From Deltaproteobacteria bacterium (GTDB lineage: Bacteria; Desulfobacterota; GWC2-55-46): DNA of 64,000 bases. The position numbers and the translations under genes were made by a program. The notes under the pieces were generated by a model, which saw only the letters and a program-made list of their open reading frames with translations, did no database searches and had not been told where the DNA came from. Shown in pieces: positions 50,291 through 56,957 of this stretch; within the stretch, counting starts at the first letter, position 1, and each line of letters begins with the position of its first letter. Where the stretch lies: NCBI GenBank assembly GCA_016234935.1, contig JACRNL010000015.1, positions 29,495 to 93,494 on the forward strand, read 5' to 3'.

Positions 50291-50364
50291 CGCCCAGCAC
50301 CACTTTCCATCGTCAACGCTTGTATTACGCATGAACTCTTGACGATGGAAAGCGGCGCTGGGCG
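50291..50364. repeat. Long imperfect hairpin between ferredoxin and hdrB
   Basis: CGCCCAGCACCACTTTCCAT and CGTCAA pair with TTGACGATGGAAAGCGGCG and CTGGGCG, giving about 25 paired bases with two mismatches and a loop of about 22. It lies in the 204-base gap between the two genes. It has a short T-tract (TTCCTCTTTT) on the plus strand, so terminator, processing or attenuation roles are all possible. Confidence 0.85.
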
Positions 50365-50394
50365 TTCCTCTTTTAACGATACTTTCAGCAGCCG

Positions 50395-50592
50395 TCAAAC
50401 GGGTTGACAGGCGTCAACCGGGCAAACCTCGGAACACTTGGGTGAATCGTAATAACCCTTGCACTCGACGCATACCTTTGGATCAATGGCGTAGATATCG
50501 CCTTCTGAAATGGCGCTTACCGGACACTCCGGCAGACACACGCCGCAAGCAACGCAATCCTCTGTTATTTTAAGAGACAAACCAATCACCAC
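50395..50592 (-). CDS. 2[4Fe-4S] ferredoxin
   Basis: A 65-residue ferredoxin with CVACGVCLPECPVSAISEG and CVECKGYYDSPKCSEVCPVD. The second cluster motif has the longer insert (CxxC-N8-CxxxCP) of Chromatium/Allochromatium-type ferredoxins, which have a very low potential. Starts are ambiguous: GTG at 50592, GTG at 50589 or TTG at 50580. I give the longest. It could donate electrons to the ferredoxin-dependent glutamate synthase encoded downstream, after the hairpin. Confidence 0.9.
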   Translation of the reverse strand: MVIGLSLKITEDCVACGVCLPECPVSAISEGDIYAIDPKVCVECKGYYDSPKCSEVCPVDACQPV

Positions 50593-50641
50593 CTTCCATT
50601 TTTTTGTTTTACCGGGACGCGCGTCCCTTACGGCTTACTCT

Positions 50642-50654
50642 GTATACAGTATAC
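50642..50654. promoter_or_regulatory. GTATAC dyad upstream of the ferredoxin gene
   Basis: GTATAC, A, GTATAC is a perfect 13-base dyad 50 bases before the ferredoxin start. On the minus strand it contains TATACT, a good -10 box. It may be an operator overlapping the promoter, and GntR-type regulators often use GTATAC-like sites. No convincing -35 box is present. Confidence 0.45.
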
Positions 50655-50716
50655 TAACGCACATCAAAAGAAAAAACAAGAATTTTTTTAAATTCCGTCA
50701 ACAAAAAAACGCGGCC

Positions 50717-52138
50717 CTATGTCTTCAGGACAAGGAGCCTTCTTTCCGTCATCTCCTCTATGGCATATTTGACGCCTTCCCTGCCAAAGCCGCTGGACTT
50801 CACCCCTCCGTATGGCATGCTGTCCACCCTGAAGGTCGGGATGTCGTTTGCGATGACCCCGCCCACCTCAAGCCTTTCATAGGCATGAAAAATCCGGCTG
50901 AAGTCCTTTGTGAATACCCCTGCCTGAAGGCCGTAGCGTCCGCCGTTTATCTCATCCACCGCATCCTCGAACTTATCATACTGCTCAAGCACTGTGACAG
51001 GCGCGAATATCTCCTCCGAGCATACCTTCATCTCAGGGCGCGTGCCGGTAAGGACGGTCGGCTCGAAAAAGTTTCCCTGCCTTCTTCCGCCGCAAAGCAG
51101 TCCTGCCCCCTCCTTTATCGCCTCTTTCACCCATTCCTCAGTCCTCGTCAATGCGCCTTCCTCTATCATCGGGCCAAGCTCCGTTGCCTCGTCAAGAGGG
51201 TTCCCGAGCTTGAGCGCCGCGGCGGCCTCCAGAAACCTCCTGCTGAACGCTTTAAAAACCCGCGCGTGGACGTAAATCCTCTGAACGGAAATGCATATCT
51301 GTCCTGCAAACGAAAACGCGCCCATGACGCACCGTTTGGCGGCATAATCAACGTCGGCGTCCTCATGCACTATAACCCCGGCATTGCCGCCAAGCTCAAG
51401 CGTTACCTTTTTCTCCCCGGCCCTTGCCTTCAGCCTCCAGCCCACCGCCGCGCTGCCGGTAAAAGTGAGTTTTCTAACACGCGGGTCGTCAAGGAGCTTT
51501 TCCGCGTCCGCTCCGGCAGACGGCACTACGCTGACGCCGCCGTCAACATAGCCTGCCTCGGTGATTATCCGCCCCAGCATCAGCGCCGACAGCGGGGTCT
51601 TTGACGCGGGCTTTATGATTATCGGGCATCCGCAGGCCATGGCCGGCGCGATCTTGTGCGCTACGAGATTTAAGGGAAAATTAAACGGCGACACGCCGAG
51701 CACTATCCCCACGGGGAACCTTCTCACAAGGCCGAGCCTGCCCTCCACGCCGGCCATTATGTCAAGCGGCAGTATCTCGCCGCTGAGCCTCTTGGCCTCC
51801 TCAAGGGCCACCTGAAACGTGTTTGCCGCACGGAAGGCCTCCGCGCGCGCCTCCCTTATGGGTTTACCGGCCTCAAGAGAAATAATCCTTGCAAGCGCCT
51901 CAGCCTCTTTTTTTATACCGTCAGAGACCCTTTGCAGGGCCTCCGCCTTTTTGTAGGCAGGCCACGCCTTTAATTTTTCAAATGCCTTTTCCCCGCCGTC
52001 AACAGCCTCGGTCAGCTCATCCGCGCCGCCTTGATACGTTACCCCTGCAACGCTTCCATCAAACGGATTGACGACGGCCAGCTCTTTTTTCGTCGTCCTT
52101 AATTGGCCGTTAACGAGGATGGGATATTTTTCAGGCAT
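50717..52138 (-). CDS. NAD(P)-dependent aldehyde dehydrogenase
   Basis: A 473-residue enzyme of the aldehyde dehydrogenase superfamily. The cofactor region is GVSPFNFPLNLVAHKIAPA, and IIKPASKTPLSALMLG follows. The glutamate is in TLELGGNAGVIVHEDADVD. The catalytic Cys is in SFAGQICISVQRIYVH. The C-terminal SMPYGGVKSSGFGREGVKY is typical. The order of motifs resembles non-phosphorylating lactaldehyde and glyceraldehyde-3-phosphate dehydrogenases, but substrate assignment is not safe. The gene is transcribed towards the ferredoxin gene. Confidence 0.92.
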   Translation of the reverse strand: MPEKYPILVNGQLRTTKKELAVVNPFDGSVAGVTYQGGADELTEAVDGGEKAFEKLKAWPAYKKAEALQRVSDGIKKEAEALARIISLEAGKPIREARAEAFRAANTFQVALEEAKRLSGEILPLDIMAGVEGRLGLVRRFPVGIVLGVSPFNFPLNLVAHKIAPAMACGCPIIIKPASKTPLSALMLGRIITEAGYVDGGVSVVPSAGADAEKLLDDPRVRKLTFTGSAAVGWRLKARAGEKKVTLELGGNAGVIVHEDADVDYAAKRCVMGAFSFAGQICISVQRIYVHARVFKAFSRRFLEAAAALKLGNPLDEATELGPMIEEGALTRTEEWVKEAIKEGAGLLCGGRRQGNFFEPTVLTGTRPEMKVCSEEIFAPVTVLEQYDKFEDAVDEINGGRYGLQAGVFTKDFSRIFHAYERLEVGGVIANDIPTFRVDSMPYGGVKSSGFGREGVKYAIEEMTERRLLVLKT

Positions 52139-52185
52139 GGCGGGCCTCCGTGTTTAACATTACTAAACCAGAAATCAACACTCCC

Positions 52186-52340
52186 GTCAACTTACCTTTT
52201 TTGAAAAAAAGGTGCTGCGCACGGCTAAAGCTAATAATGATACACCTTAAGCTTTGCTCACCGCAGGTGCTGCGCACGGCTAAAGTCAAAATACAACACT
52301 TTAGCTTTGCCCACCGCAGGTGCCAAAAAACTCCACTTAA
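52186..52340. repeat. Family C repeat, partly duplicated
   Basis: TTACCTTTTTTGAAAAAAAG, GTGCTGCGCACGGCTAAAGC, TTAAGCTTTGCTCACCGCAG, then a second GTGCTGCGCACGGCTAAAGT, TTTAGCTTTGCCCACCGCAG and GTGCCAAAAAACTCC. The unit is a head-to-tail duplication of the inner segment. The remaining gap to hflX shows only TATAAT at 52420-52425, a likely -10 box. Confidence 0.85.
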
Positions 52341-52455
52341 ACGGCCTCCTTTCCCCTTTTCTTGCGAAAAGGGGTTTACTGGAAAAACTTTCATTTAAAG
52401 GCTTGCGCCTTTTTCATGATATAATTTTCACAATTACGCTTAGGAGGGCAATTCC

Positions 52456-54141
52456 ATCCCTGAAATCTACGGAAACCTTACGGGCCTGAAGGCAAGCCAG
52501 CTCAAGGCCGTTGACAGAATCTACAACAGGCGCGTGCAGCCGGACATGCTTATAACGCCGGAGCTTGGCAGATATATGACCGGGCTTTCGCGCGAGATAA
52601 AGCGGCAGCTCGGCATAATCGTCACGAGACGGGGCGCCGTCATAGCGGTCATCGTCGGCACGGACAGGGAGATAGTCATCCCCGTGCTGGCAGACTATCC
52701 GCTCGGCAAGAAACGCCTCCGTGGCCTGCGCTGCGTGCACACGCACCTTAAAAACGAACCGCTTTCCGAGGACGACCTCACTGACCTCGCGATACTGCGC
52801 CTTGATTATATGGCCGCCATCGGCGTTCAGGAAGACGGGCTTCCCGGCGATATCTTTTCAGCGCATCTTCTGCCTTATAATACGCTTGGCAAGACCTATG
52901 AGGTAATCCCGGCGCAGCCTTTCCACAGGCTTGACCTTGAGTTTGACAATTTCATGGAATCTCTCGAACAGGAAATGGGCAGAGCCAGCCTTCGCGACGT
53001 CAAGGACTCGCGTGAAAGGGCCATACTCATAAGCGTCTCGCAAAAGCCCCGTGACGTCCAGATGGAGTCTCTTGAGGAATTAAAAGAGCTTGCCAGGACG
53101 TCAAACGTCGTCCCCCTTGACACCGTCGTGCAGAGACCTGAGAGGATTAATCCCAAGTACCTCATGGGAACGGGCAAGATAAAAGAGGTTATCATCAAGG
53201 CCCTGCAAAGCGAGGCGACTCTGCTTATCTTCGATCAGGAGCTGACGCCGACACAGATACGGGAGATATGCGAGATAGCCGAACTCAAGGTCATTGACAG
53301 GACTCAGCTTATCCTTGACATATTCGCCCAGAGGGCGCATTCAAAAGACGGCAAGGTGCAGGTCGAGCTTGCACAGTTGAAGTATCTCCTCCCGAAGCTC
53401 ACCGGAAAGGGAAGCTCCATGTCGCGCCTGATGGGCGGCATCGGCGCGAGGGGGCCGGGCGAGTCAAAACTCGAGATAGACAGACGCAGGGTGCAGGAGA
53501 GGATTTCGCACCTTGGAAAACAGCTTCAGGGCCTCAGCCGTGGAAGGTACGAACGCAGAAGGCGGCGCGCCGGCAGCGGCGTGCCGATAATCTCCATCTG
53601 CGGCTACACCAACGCGGGAAAGTCCACGCTTCTGAACGCGCTTACTAAAAGCGCGACGCTCGTCGAAAACAAGCTCTTTGCCACGCTCGACACCGCGTCG
53701 AGGAGGCTGCGCTTCCCGCGCGAGCGCGACGCCGTCATCACCGACACCGTCGGCTTCATCAAAGACCTGCCAAAGGACCTCCTTAAGGCCTTCACGGCGA
53801 CCCTTGAGGAAATGGAAGACGCCGACCTGCTCATGCACCTTGTTGACGTAAGCTCCCCGCGACTTGAAGACCGCATCGAGACGGTCGAAAAGCTCCTTGA
53901 CGAGCTTGGCCTTGCCCGGATTCCGCGCCTCCTCGTCTTCAACAAGGCAGACCGCCTGGAGCCGAACATCGTCAAAAACCTCTCAGGCCGCTTTAGCGCC
54001 GTCGCCGTATCGGCCATAGACCCGTCAACCTTCGGGCCGCTTCTTAAAACCCTTGAGGTGAAACTATGGCCCGGCCAGGGGGCCGGAGAGGGAGAGGTTA
54101 TGAGCGGGGAAGCTGCGGGTGAAGACGATACGATACATTAA
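52456..54141 (+). CDS. hflX: GTPase HflX, apparent ATC start
   Basis: HflX is a ribosome-splitting GTPase used in stress rescue. The frame continues upstream of the GTG at 52534. PEIYGNLTGLKASQLKAVDR and IYNRR match the family N-terminus, and the in-frame codon seven bases after AGGAGGG is ATC at 52456. No ATG, GTG or TTG is available there. The 561-residue protein has the HflX domain (ILISVSQKPRDVQMESLEEL, NPKYLMGTGKIKEV, DRTQLILDIFAQRAHSKDGK) and GGIGARGPGESKLEIDRR. The GTPase motifs are GYTNAGKST, DTVGFI and FNKAD. TATAAT precedes it. Confidence 0.94.
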   Translation: MPEIYGNLTGLKASQLKAVDRIYNRRVQPDMLITPELGRYMTGLSREIKRQLGIIVTRRGAVIAVIVGTDREIVIPVLADYPLGKKRLRGLRCVHTHLKNEPLSEDDLTDLAILRLDYMAAIGVQEDGLPGDIFSAHLLPYNTLGKTYEVIPAQPFHRLDLEFDNFMESLEQEMGRASLRDVKDSRERAILISVSQKPRDVQMESLEELKELARTSNVVPLDTVVQRPERINPKYLMGTGKIKEVIIKALQSEATLLIFDQELTPTQIREICEIAELKVIDRTQLILDIFAQRAHSKDGKVQVELAQLKYLLPKLTGKGSSMSRLMGGIGARGPGESKLEIDRRRVQERISHLGKQLQGLSRGRYERRRRRAGSGVPIISICGYTNAGKSTLLNALTKSATLVENKLFATLDTASRRLRFPRERDAVITDTVGFIKDLPKDLLKAFTATLEEMEDADLLMHLVDVSSPRLEDRIETVEKLLDELGLARIPRLLVFNKADRLEPNIVKNLSGRFSAVAVSAIDPSTFGPLLKTLEVKLWPGQGAGEGEVMSGEAAGEDDTIH

Positions 54142-54358
54142 GTAGCGCGACACGTTGGTGCCGGGTCTTGACAGGCGAGACTAAAGGCCTGCCCTCGCAT
54201 GTCTAAAGCGGGGGTCTCGCCGTACGCTTTTAACGCAAACGCCTGTTAGTTTCCGCGGGAGAATGCCCTTAATTTTTTTAAAAAACAGGCAGGTCGCACG
54301 GCAGTTCCCCGCTTAAAGCCTGCGGGGACATGCCTGAAGACGAAACCAGGCGCAGCCC
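54142..54358. repeat. Family B-type pieces between hflX and the receiver gene
   Basis: CTGCCCTCGCATGTCTAAAG, CGGGGGTCTCGCC lies near 54190-54223, and CCCCGCTTAAAGCCTGCGGG, GACATGCCTGAAG near 54308-54341. No gene is visible. Confidence 0.65.
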
Positions 54359-54745
54359 CTACACCGACGCGAACTTCCTTGCAGTTCTCAGTATCTCGTC
54401 AGCGAAGTAGGGTTTTCTGATGAATTCGTCTATCATGCCTTCATTTATACCCTGAAGTATCACGTCCTCAACGTCGCGGAAGTAGCCGGTGAAGAGGATC
54501 ACCTTCGCGGTGGACGTGTGCTTTCTTATCTCCCTGTAAGTTTCAAGGCCGTTCATGCCGGGCATGATAATGTCCATGAAGACGAGGTTGTAGCCCTTGT
54601 CTCTTACGGCGGCAACCGCGTCTTTGCCGCTTATCACGTAGGCCGCTTCGTAGCCCTCGTCCTTTAACAGCTCGCTTATGCCTATGCCGATGCTCTCCTC
54701 GTCGTCCACGACGAGGATCCTGCCCTTAGCCTTTTCCACAGCCAT
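54359..54745 (-). CDS. Stand-alone response-regulator receiver
   Basis: A single receiver domain of 128 residues. The acidic pocket is VVDDEE, the phosphorylated Asp is in LVFMDIIMPGMNGLETY, the Thr switch is in LFTGYF, and the Lys is in IRKPYFADE. There is no output domain, so it acts by contacting a partner such as a kinase or flagellar or chemotaxis protein. I use the ATG at 54745, after GGGAGGT. No histidine kinase is encoded in the window. Confidence 0.93.
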   Translation of the reverse strand: MAVEKAKGRILVVDDEESIGIGISELLKDEGYEAAYVISGKDAVAAVRDKGYNLVFMDIIMPGMNGLETYREIRKHTSTAKVILFTGYFRDVEDVILQGINEGMIDEFIRKPYFADEILRTARKFASV

Positions 54746-54778
54746 CGTTACCTCCCAAATCAAACGGTTCTACAGACC

Positions 54779-55200
54779 CCCGCTTAAAACCTGCGGGGAC
54801 ATGCTTGCGCGCACGCTGGGCGTGCAGGGCGAGCAATGGAAAGCCTCTTATTTACCGGGAGTTAAACGAGGTGAATGTTCTGAAAAAACTCAACGCGGCC
54901 GCGCCGCACGGACTTGACCAACTAAAACAGCGTCGCAATAAATCCACCCGCCGCAAGCAGCTGAGGCATCCCGCGATGTCTCTTCCAAACTGCCGCATGA
55001 TGATGAACAACGGGCGGGTTTGAAACCCGCCCCTACGGGGGAATAAACCCGCAATGCAGGACCAAAGCCTCCCTGCCCGCAGGCGCGGCGCACGGCTGAA
55101 GTCAAAAACAACCCTTTGGTTTTGCCCACCGCAGGCGCTTGCGCACGGCTGAAGTCGAAATATAACCCTTTAGCTTTGCCCACCGCAGGTGTCAAGGAGG
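54779..55200. repeat. Repeats of families B and C
   Basis: CCCCCGCTTAAAACCTGCGG, GGACATGCTTGCGC is at 54778-54812. Two joined family C units run from about 55076 to 55200 (GGCGCACGGCTGAAGTC, TTTGCCCACCGCAGGCGCTT, GCGCACGGCTGAAGTCG, TTTGCCCACCGCAGGTG). Between them an open frame at 54873-55023 (NVLKKLNAAAPHGLDQLKQR) has weak coding features; I do not annotate it as a gene. Confidence 0.65.
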
Positions 55201-55208
55201 CAAAAAAA

Positions 55209-55562
55209 CTACCGGTCCATCATCTCATTTCTTTTCTTCATCATATCTTCGTGCTGCTTTATTATCTCGTCCATCCTTTTTATCATCCCATCGAGCTTTT
55301 TCTGCTGCTCTTCGCTCGGGGTATGCTTCAAGTCCCTGAGGATGACCATAACGTCCTTGGCCATGGACAGGGTATCCTGCATCATCTTCTGATGCTCCAT
55401 CCTCACCTTGGGGTCCATCATATGCTTGCCCATCTTGCCCCGCTCCATCATCGCCGGCTTGTTCATGTCCGAATCCATTGGCTTATCATCGGCCATAGCC
55501 GGCGCAGCAAATAAACCAGCCGCGAGAACCGCCGCGGCCAAAATTCCGTATCTTTTAAACAT
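55209..55562 (-). CDS. Met-rich periplasmic protein
   Basis: A 117-residue protein with a signal peptide (YGILAAAVLAAGLFAAPAMA, then DD). The mature part is highly charged and Met-rich: PAMMERGKMGKHMMDPK, then MEHQKMMQD, then a long amphipathic helix ending MMKKRNEMMD. The Met/His clusters resemble copper-handling or CpxP-like helical proteins, but no diagnostic motif (such as LTxxQ) is seen. Function unknown. It is a single-gene unit with repeats on both sides. Confidence 0.75.
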   Translation of the reverse strand: MFKRYGILAAAVLAAGLFAAPAMADDKPMDSDMNKPAMMERGKMGKHMMDPKVRMEHQKMMQDTLSMAKDVMVILRDLKHTPSEEQQKKLDGMIKRMDEIIKQHEDMMKKRNEMMDR

Positions 55563-55669
55563 ATCCGCCTCCTTAAAGGGTTTTTAAGCTACAAGCGGAA
55601 TTATAACAGAATTTTTCTGTTTGTCAGCAATTTGACCGTCAAATTATTACGGAAGGACTGCGTGGAAAA

Positions 55670-55850
55670 ATCCCCCTCTCCCGCCTCCCCCACCCTGCCC
55701 TCCCCCGTGAAGGGGGAGGAGATATGGAAGAGGTCATCGGGGGAGAGGAATGAAAAAAAATTTAAAGTTTTTTGGGCACCTGCGGTGTGCAAAGCTAAAG
55801 GGTTATATTTCGACTTCAGCCGTGCGCAGCACCTTTTTTTCAAAAAAGGT
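55670..55850. repeat. Family D and family C copies
   Basis: CTCTCCCGCCTCCCCCACCC, TGCCCTCCCCCGTGAAGGGG, GAGGAG is a family D fragment (55677-55722). From about 55763 to 55850 a full family C unit lies in reverse orientation (TTTAAAGTTTTTTGGGCACC, TGCGGTGTGCAAAGCTAAAG, GACTTCAGCCGTGCGCAGCA, CC, then TTTTTTTCAAAAAAGG). It abuts the end of the M56 gene. Confidence 0.8.
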
Positions 55851-56788
55851 CAGTGGCTGTGGCGGGAGAGTTCGCAGTGTGTTTTGCAGTCGTTGCCGAG
55901 CTTGTTGACGTGCACGGCGCAGTGTTTCGGGGTGCATTCCCGGCGGATGTCGGAGTTAAAAGACAGACTGAAGGACATGGCGACAAACCCGGCCGCAAGT
56001 ATGCTCGCGGCAACAGGGCCTGGGCGGGGAGCGGCAAACCTTATCTGAACGCCTTCAATGAGCCTTTTTACGCGCGCCTCGATAGCGCCGCCGTCGGTCG
56101 AACGGTCTTTGCCGCCGGTCAGATGCGTTGCCGCGGGATTACCGGCGGCCACGCCCAAGCTCGCGGCCTTCAGGAGCGCCCCGGCAAGGCTTACAGGCTC
56201 CTTCATGACGGCAACTGCGGCGTCATCGGCCTCAAGCTCTTTTTTGACGCGCGCGCGCCCGATAAAATACCCGGCCATCGGAACATAGAAGAAAGCGTCC
56301 TTTAAAAAATTCAGAACTAAAAACCTTAGCGGGTCAAACCGCCTCTTGTGGTGCAGTTCGTGAAAAAAAACGCCCCTCATCTCCTCGCGGTCAAGGTTTT
56401 CAAAAAGCCCTTTTGAGATGTATATGCGCGGGAAGACAAGGCCGTAGGTAAACGCGGCATTAAGCGCGCCGTCGTTTATCAGCACCACCCGGCCTCCGCT
56501 GTCTTTAACGGGAAGCCTCTTGACGGCTTGTCTGGCCTTTACAACAGACGCAGCGGCCCTGAGCATGGCATACGCAAACCCTGCAAAAACAAGCAGCGCG
56601 CCGCACCAGAGGGCGAGGAGCTTAATGAAGCTGAGGTATTCGACGCACTTGATAAAAAAGCTCTGGCAAAACGCAATTAGCCCGAATGTGTTGGCAAGCG
56701 TCCTCGGCATGGCGTATATGAGCCACAGGGCCGCGCCGGATGACAGCGCGAATAAAATAAGCAGAGGTATCAGCATGGTCATAAACAT
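55850..56788 (-). CDS. M56 (BlaR1-like) membrane zinc metallopeptidase
   Basis: A 312-residue membrane peptidase. N-terminal helices (MLIPLLILFALSSGAALWLI, LLALWCGALLVFAGFAYAML) precede a cytoplasmic domain with the zinc motif HELHHKRRFDP and the third ligand segment KKELEADDAAVAV. A last helix (VAASILAAGFVAMSFSLSF) precedes a short Cys/His-rich periplasmic tail (CTPKHCAVHVNKLGNDCKTH). BlaR1 relatives usually lie beside a BlaI repressor gene, and none is seen here. The Cys/His tail could bind metal. Substrate unknown. Confidence 0.85.
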   Translation of the reverse strand: MFMTMLIPLLILFALSSGAALWLIYAMPRTLANTFGLIAFCQSFFIKCVEYLSFIKLLALWCGALLVFAGFAYAMLRAAASVVKARQAVKRLPVKDSGGRVVLINDGALNAAFTYGLVFPRIYISKGLFENLDREEMRGVFFHELHHKRRFDPLRFLVLNFLKDAFFYVPMAGYFIGRARVKKELEADDAAVAVMKEPVSLAGALLKAASLGVAAGNPAATHLTGGKDRSTDGGAIEARVKRLIEGVQIRFAAPRPGPVAASILAAGFVAMSFSLSFNSDIRRECTPKHCAVHVNKLGNDCKTHCELSRHSH

Positions 56789-56881
56789 TTTATTTTAAAA
56801 CGGATAAAATGTCAATCGCTGACGGCACAACCGCCCGCAGTCCTTGACCTTGCGCCATTACTGTGTTACTTTTCAAAAAAT

Positions 56882-56953
56882 GGGGGTGACCCCCTTCAAT
56901 ATGGCAGGCGTTCCGGTTCCGGCAAAATACAGGGGTGACCCCCTTCAAGGGGT
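56882..56953 (+). repeat. Two family A units before the solute-binding protein gene
   Basis: GGGGGTGACCCCCTTCAATA at 56882-56901 and GGGGTGACCCCCTTCAAGGG, GT at 56932-56953. The second ends four bases before the chosen start codon. Its AAGGGGTGG probably serves as the ribosome-binding site. The frame upstream is open and would encode GVTPFNMAG and GDPLQGVE. Confidence 0.85.
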
Positions 56954-56957
56954 GGAA

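Noticed and set aside
54805..55023. 50-72-residue frame before the Met-rich protein
   Set aside because: It begins in a family B repeat and has no recognised domain. An ACGAGGTG precedes a possible GTG start, but this is not enough to call a gene.
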